A stretch of DNA of 64,000 bases from Annulohypoxylon bovei var. microspora (taxonomy: Eukaryota; Ascomycota; Sordariomycetes; Xylariales; Hypoxylaceae): assembly GCA_022836615.1 (NCBI GenBank), contig MU405258.1, positions 62,001 through 126,000 of the forward strand. The letters run 5' to 3'. Of the stretch, positions 58,926 through 64,000 are shown one piece after another. Each line of letters opens with the position of its first letter. The stretch's first letter is position 1. The notes beneath the pieces were generated by a model. The model made no database searches. It had not been told where the DNA came from and was given only the letters and a program-made list of their open reading frames with translations. Position numbers and translations under genes: made by a program.

Positions 58926-60744
58926 GTTGAACAATTTCAAGTTCGCCTTAGCTTGAGATATCTGCCTCTCTTCACCCTATAGATCTAGTGCCTTTGGAAT
59001 GCTCCATTCGCCCGTTTACCTTCTTATACTTGACAGGATGCAAGACGAGACAGCCATTTCATCGAACCTAACGATACCTTGATGTAGAACTGACATCGCA
59101 ATTTCAAGAGGTTCTAACCGAGAAGCAATTTGCCAGCCCGTTAACTTGTGGCATGCCTTCAAATGAGGCTGACTCAAATAAGCCGAGACAGATTCACAAT
59201 GGTCTTTAAAGGCTATATCTTTCTTTTTTTTCAGTAGTACTAGCGAACCTAGGTTTTCTACTCTCCTAGGTACCTACCTCAGGTATTCAAAGATGATTTT
59301 ACCTTATTGCGGGTTGAAGTTGTCGATTCCAGTTACGTTCATATGAATTTGCCTACCAGATCTGAATTTAGAAATACCTCGCGCTAAGCTGAAGTTTACA
59401 TTTACTATTAGACGAGTAAATACGCACCCAAATGGCACGGCAACAGGTGAGGGATACATCTTTAAATTACAATGGTGCATGTCTTGACCGGAATCCTGCT
59501 TTGACAGCCTTGAAATATGTGTAACGCGTAGCGGCTCCCACGTGGGTGTTCTGCGTTGGAGATATGTATGCCGTGTTACCCACCACGAACTGCACATTTC
59601 GGGCATTGGACGGGAAATGAAATCGGTCAGATGATCCCGGAGTATAGTATTCTTCTAGTTTGATAGTGAGACTAGCCCGCTCCTGTTTCTACCTGAGAGA
59701 ACCCCGTCTTACTATATTACATGACTGAAAGGTTTTAGGACATGTGAGTTACGAAACTTTCTTACTCGGTTATTGGTTTAAAGAATCTCAACCCGGTGGG
59801 CTCTTCGAGTTAGGACTTCCATGTTCAAGGTGCAGGAATATCACCTACTTCGAACTATTGACAGGAGGTATGATCTCGGGTGAATGAGTATGTGGCTGAC
59901 AATAAGTAACAAGGTTAAGGTTACAATGGTCACTTCGTCCGGATCGTGACAATGAAGTGAGCTGGTTAGGTTCGACGAAGGTAACAATGCAAAGGAGGAT
60001 GTGTTGTACGGATTATTGAGTGGTCTTAAAGGATTTTCTAAGACTCGCGAATATCTTTAGTCAGGTATTGTGTTGCCCACCCAAGAAACCTGAAGTAATT
60101 ATGACCCCTCAGCTTATTCAAGGTAGGTTATTGGCTATGAGATTGACGAGTGCCTCAGGTTTGGAAAATACCGGCATATTATTGGGCAAACACAAGAACG
60201 AACCAATGGCATAGGCTTGAATTGCAATCCGACCAGGCGGACCGGTCCATTTCAGAATGTTCAATCAGACCATTCAGGTGGTGAGGTCAGAAAATTTAAG
60301 GCTGAAGAAATCAGCAGATGGCCGGGGCCTAGATCTCTCCTAGCACTGCCTAGCACGGACTGTTAGACCTCGTTAGGTCCAACCAGATCTTAGTTGAAGT
60401 AATCACAAATGCTATGATTGGCTACTACTAAACTGTCAAAGAAGTCTTGGACCAATAAGCATCAACATGATTACCATTCCCTTCAACCAGACGCAAACAG
60501 TGATGTCAGTCGCAGGTTTATATTGATAGCATTAACTTACCTTCCATTGGTCAGAGGGCGATGGACCTATAGCTACAAATACTCGTATCTTTCTTCCGTC
60601 TCAAGCCATTCTAGTTACTCAAGACATCAAACAGAACACCGAGCTTTCTCAAACACGATATTTGCAACATCTGGTTACCTACAACCCATTTACATATCAC
60701 CAAGCCTCTCAACCCTTACCTCGTCTACATCACAATCTATCACG
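58926..60744. other. Intergenic, no gene recognised
   Basis: About 1.8 kb between the divergent secreted-protein and metallothionein-like genes. A copy of the dispersed motif lies at 59265-59280. No convincing frame is seen. Confidence 0.6.
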
Positions 60745-61154
60745 ATGGCAACCGAAGTCTTGAAGGCAACCCCCACGTGCTGCGGCAAGAGTGCTGGAGG
60801 CGAATGTGTCTGCGGTAAGCTCAAATACCTCCCTACCCAGGTATAGTGAAACAGGTAGACTGACTCTTCTTCTTCCCCTCCACAGCTAAGCAAGCCAAAT
60901 GCTCCTGCGGACAGAAGTCGGCCCTCGAATGCACTTGCGAGAAGGCAGCTCTGGAGAACACCGTGAGCGGCGCCCGATGCTCGTGTCGCGCTCGTCCCGC
61001 TGGCCAGTGTACCTGCGAGAACTCGGCGACCGAGAACGTCGCCGTCGCCGGCAGCACCTGCGCGTGCGGCTCCCGTCCCGCTGGCTCGTGTACTTGCGAG
61101 CTGGCCGGTTCGAACCCGAACCCGAACGAGATCGACTTCACCACCCAGAAATAG
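60745..61154 (+). CDS. Metallothionein-like cysteine-rich protein
   Basis: Probably binds copper or zinc in the cytosol. Exons are 60745-60814 and 60886-61154, giving 112 aa; the 71-nt intron has GTAAGC and ACAG ends. Sixteen cysteines occur as eight pairs: one CC and seven C-x-C (CVC, CSC, CTC, CSC, CTC, CAC, CTC). They are spread over the first 90 residues in near-repeats such as CSCRARPAGQCTC and CACGSRPAGSCTC. The only Cys-free part is the tail NPNPNEIDFTTQK. It is longer than classical fungal copper metallothioneins (25-60 aa) and matches a conserved Pezizomycotina cysteine-rich family often annotated as metallothionein or copper-resistance protein. The metal is not known. Confidence 0.8.
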
Positions 61155-62594
61155 GGGGCTTCTAGCGTGGTGATATGATGTATATGTGGCCTGGGGTTAC
61201 GGTGGCGCTTTTCGGTTTATACATAGGAGTCGTTGATAGGGGTCCACCAAATTGCGATGGCTGGAGTCTGGAGTTAGGCTGTTGGTGCTGGTGGTAGAAA
61301 TACTATGACTGTTCACTATTCTTTTATCAGTCCTTCCAGATCCTAAGAGCGTCTAGCTTCACACCTTTAGTCTATGATGAAGAGTCGGTTTATCATTTAA
61401 TATGTACCTACCTAGTATGTAGGTACGTACTTAGAATCCGATCGGATAAACGGGCTTCTGAAGAAGTAGGATTGGCTATATTTTCGTGTGGTCGATGGAC
61501 TGATGGTATGCATTTAGGTACGAAGGGAATGAAGGGAATGCTACCCAAATTATTGATTACATAATCCCAAATCTGATCTGGAAGCTAAACTATTTTTGTC
61601 GTCTTCAATTGTCCTTAGGTACGTAGGTACACGTTCCTAATCAGCAGCAATTGCTCCTTGATCCTTTCGGCAGAAAAATATCCTATTGGCTGATCCGTGA
61701 TTGGTAAGCTCTAAGTATACAAGTATCTAATTCTGCCAATTGATTTTATTACCGCTTTTCCTTTTCTTTTTTTTCTGCCGGACAAAAATTCTTAAATCGA
61801 CCAGGTTTACTGGAGCTTGGGCGCTGTAAGGTCCCTAATACGTCAGGTAAAGATCGGGTCAATGGTGGGCGGTGAAGAAGCTGTTTTAGTGATCTATGAT
61901 CCGATTAGGCCGGTGAGACCCCACCAGAGCTGCGGTAAAAAAAGCTATAGTGGGGCCAACGATCGCGTTAGCCGTTGTTTTGGTACTAAATTTGTGCTAG
62001 AGTTGTACTAAAGTACAACTTCTAATACTGAAAGCGGCCTTGGGCAGTTAAGGTACCCGGTATAACTAAATCTCGTAAAAATTTCCACCTTCGCGTTTTT
62101 TTGTTCCTACTTACATCAACGCAAACATTTGTTCTTCTTTTTACTCGAGCAACTGTTGTCAATTGTTCTCGAATGCAAACAAAGAATATTTGTTCTCATC
62201 TTGATTTTACGCAGCAGACTTTCATCTTCTGTTTCGTTTCATTTCAAGACACTTTACTGAGTAATCATCGAGTGTTGCAAGTCAGGTCACGTCTCTTGTA
62301 GGAAGACGCGATTTTGCATTGCACTGCGCACCATAATCATCACACCACCTTAGTCACGCACTTTTCACCTACTTATTCGCCTCTCTATTAACCATTACTT
62401 CTCACCCTCTACTATCATCTACCATCCACCACTACCACCCATTACCATCTACTACCATCACACATCTACTATCCGCTCATCAAACTTTCATCAACGAACC
62501 TACTCTAAGGGGTCGCTAAAGATCTCTCGGGTACATTCTATTTCTTTCCATTCTTTCACACAATCACCTACGGGTTACATCACATCAATCAACA
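61155..62594. other. Intergenic and probable 5' region of the RCC1 gene
   Basis: About 1.4 kb. It has copies of the dispersed motif at 61402-61429 and 61616-61636. A pyrimidine/A-rich, nearly G-free stretch lies just upstream of the RCC1 start. No gene is supported. Confidence 0.5.
62387..62480 (+). repeat. CTACCATC-rich, nearly G-free tract upstream of RCC1
   Basis: Degenerate repeats of CTACCATC/CACCATTACC about 115 bp before the ATG. It is probably in the 5' UTR or core promoter; such CT-rich tracts are common near fungal transcription starts. Confidence 0.5.
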
Positions 62595-64000
62595 ATGCCT
62601 CCTCGTGGTCGCAAGGCCACCGCCGCAACCGGCGCGAAGTCTTCCGCAGTACCTAAGAAGACCGCGACCAAAGCTGCACCTACCAAGACCAGTCGAGCAT
62701 CCAAGGTCACTAAGCCGACTAAGGCTCCCAAACGCGCTAGCGCTCGCGCCGCGGCACAAGACGTCAGCGAAGATGACGAAGATCTAATTGATGAAGAGGA
62801 TGATGTGTCTGTCGGCGAGAATGGTGTGAACGGACGCGCAACAGCCACTGCACGAGGCACCGGAAAGGCCGCAGCTAAGCAACCTAACGGAACTACCGCG
62901 GATGCCGATCTACAAGAAGCCATTGGCGCTAGAGAAGCTGATCTTCTAGATGGTGACGACAGTGACGAACCAAAGGCCTCGTCCAAACGTAAGAGAGAAG
63001 AAGCTGAGGATGAGCAGCCTGAAAAGGCACCTCGAGCGAAGAGAGCCAAGAAGGCCACTAAGAGCACCCAAGATGAGGGTGATGAAGTCCAACCCAAGCA
63101 ACCTACTAAGTCATCCCGAGCAAAGACTACGAAGACCGCTTCGACCGCGAAGAAGCCCCGCGCTTCTCGAGCTAAACCTAAGGCCGAGGAAGTTGAGGAT
63201 GACGAAGAAGCAGTTGAAGATGAAGAGCCCGAGCAAGCGCCTCCCGCGAAGAAGAGTCGCGCTACTAAACCTGCCGCGAAAGCCGCCGCTAAGCCCAAGC
63301 CCGCTGCCAAGCCTAAGCCCGCTGCTAAACCTAAGCCTGCTGCTAAGCCTGTCCCTACTAAGCCCGCTGCGCGTACTCGAGGTCTCGGTGCCAGAGCCGT
63401 TTCATTCAACACTGTCCCCTCTAAACCATTTGACGTATTCGTCTTTGGTGAGGGATCGTCTGGTGAGCTTGGTCTTGGTAGCAAGAAGTTCGAGGGCAAG
63501 AAGCCCATCGACGTAAAGCGCCCTCGAATCAACCACAACCTGAAGGGTGTAGTCGACATCGCCTGCGGTGGCATGCATTGCATTGCCCTAACCCAAGAGC
63601 AGACCATCTTCACCTGGGGTGTCAACGATGACCGAGCACTGGGCCGCGATACTTACTGGGAAGGCGGCACACGCGACGTCGACGAAGAAGACTCGGAAGA
63701 TGATTCTGATGACACCGGTGTCAACCCGAACGAGAGCACGCCTGGCCGTGTCGATCTTAGTGTACTCCCCGAAGGCACACAGATCTCCCAGGTGGCCGCT
63801 ACAGACTCGGCCTCTTTCATCCTCACCGATGACGGTTGGGTGTACGGTTGGGGAACCTTCAGAGGTTCTGATGGAATCATTGGATTCAGCGATGGCGTGC
63901 GAACACAACCTACTCCTACGATCATCCCTGGCTTGAAGAACATCAGCCGACTAGCTTGCGGTTCTAACCATGTTCTCGCCCTCGACCTGACTGGAAAAGT
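62595..64000 (+). CDS. RCC1-type Ran guanine-nucleotide exchange factor (3' end beyond window)
   Basis: Chromatin-bound exchange factor for Ran (Pim1/Srm1/RCC1), setting the RanGTP gradient for nuclear transport and spindle assembly. The frame is open from ATG 62595 to the window edge (468 codons) with no intron seen. The first 270 residues are a histone-H1-like basic tail rich in Lys, Ala and Pro. It has repeated KPKPAAK units (63289-63360) and acidic patches, and KRKREE and AKRAKKA as likely nuclear signals. RCC1 blades start near residue 277: FVFGEGSSGELGLG, IACGGMHCIALT, TWGVNDDRALGRD, VYGWGTFRGSDG and LACGSNHVLAL. The tail is much longer than in yeast Srm1. Confidence 0.92.
   Translation, partial: MPPRGRKATAATGAKSSAVPKKTATKAAPTKTSRASKVTKPTKAPKRASARAAAQDVSEDDEDLIDEEDDVSVGENGVNGRATATARGTGKAAAKQPNGTTADADLQEAIGAREADLLDGDDSDEPKASSKRKREEAEDEQPEKAPRAKRAKKATKSTQDEGDEVQPKQPTKSSRAKTTKTASTAKKPRASRAKPKAEEVEDDEEAVEDEEPEQAPPAKKSRATKPAAKAAAKPKPAAKPKPAAKPKPAAKPVPTKPAARTRGLGARAVSFNTVPSKPFDVFVFGEGSSGELGLGSKKFEGKKPIDVKRPRINHNLKGVVDIACGGMHCIALTQEQTIFTWGVNDDRALGRDTYWEGGTRDVDEEDSEDDSDDTGVNPNESTPGRVDLSVLPEGTQISQVAATDSASFILTDDGWVYGWGTFRGSDGIIGFSDGVRTQPTPTIIPGLKNISRLACGSNHVLALDLTGK

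Noticed and set aside
61105..61125. tRNA B-box-like GGTTCGAACCC on the plus strand
   Set aside because: It is coding sequence of the metallothionein-like gene (SNPNPNE region) with no tRNA structure around it.
1..64000. CRISPR arrays, bacterial operons or rRNA genes
   Set aside because: No regularly spaced repeats, no Shine-Dalgarno-type operon structure and no 5S, 18S or 28S signature seen; the gene content is plainly fungal nuclear.

Overview
The window looks like nuclear DNA of a filamentous ascomycete (Pezizomycotina, probably Sordariomycetes). The evidence is genes with short GT-AG introns of about 50-180 nt, a HET-domain gene, a Clr5-domain gene, creC/creD-type carbon-repression genes, and two very AT-rich islands carrying C-to-T and G-to-A damage typical of repeat-induced point mutation (RIP). 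All splice models here were made by eye from reading frame, splice signals and family knowledge; no search was run.

Layout. 0.2-6.2 kb: a complete late biotin-biosynthesis cluster, bioDA(-), bioF(+), bioB(-). The KAPA synthase ends in SRL, a peroxisomal targeting signal, and biotin synthase starts with a mitochondrial-type presequence, so the pathway appears split between organelles. 6.2-19.5 kb: accessory, gene-poor DNA with a short interstitial telomere-like array, a DUF3632-like gene, a decayed class II tRNA-like sequence, a HET-domain gene broken by two RIP-type stops and a frameshift, and a RIP-degraded DNA transposon of 3,341 bp. That transposon has CAGGG-type inverted ends and an 8-bp target duplication, which fits the hAT superfamily.

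19.5-49.2 kb: mostly housekeeping genes. They are alanine aminotransferase, proteasome lid subunit Rpn7, mRNA cap methyltransferase Abd1, a Clr5-domain protein, a Slm1-type PH protein, a creD-type arrestin, creC, the mitochondrial GTPase Gem1/Miro, a class I haem peroxidase and the SUMO ligase Nse2. The arrestin and creC, which act against each other on ubiquitin-dependent carbon repression in Aspergillus, lie within 9 kb of each other.

49.5-55.2 kb: a RIP-degraded LTR retrotransposon of 5,698 bp with 217-bp LTRs and a 4-bp target duplication (CTAC). RIP fades at both outer edges, so the two LTRs keep complementary undamaged parts. The undamaged end of the right LTR folds into a long hairpin. 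55.4-64 kb: an unrecognised gene, a small secreted glycoprotein, a 16-cysteine metallothionein-like gene, and the start of an RCC1-type Ran exchange factor cut by the window end. Intergenic DNA throughout carries a dispersed palindromic TACCTAGGTA-type motif.
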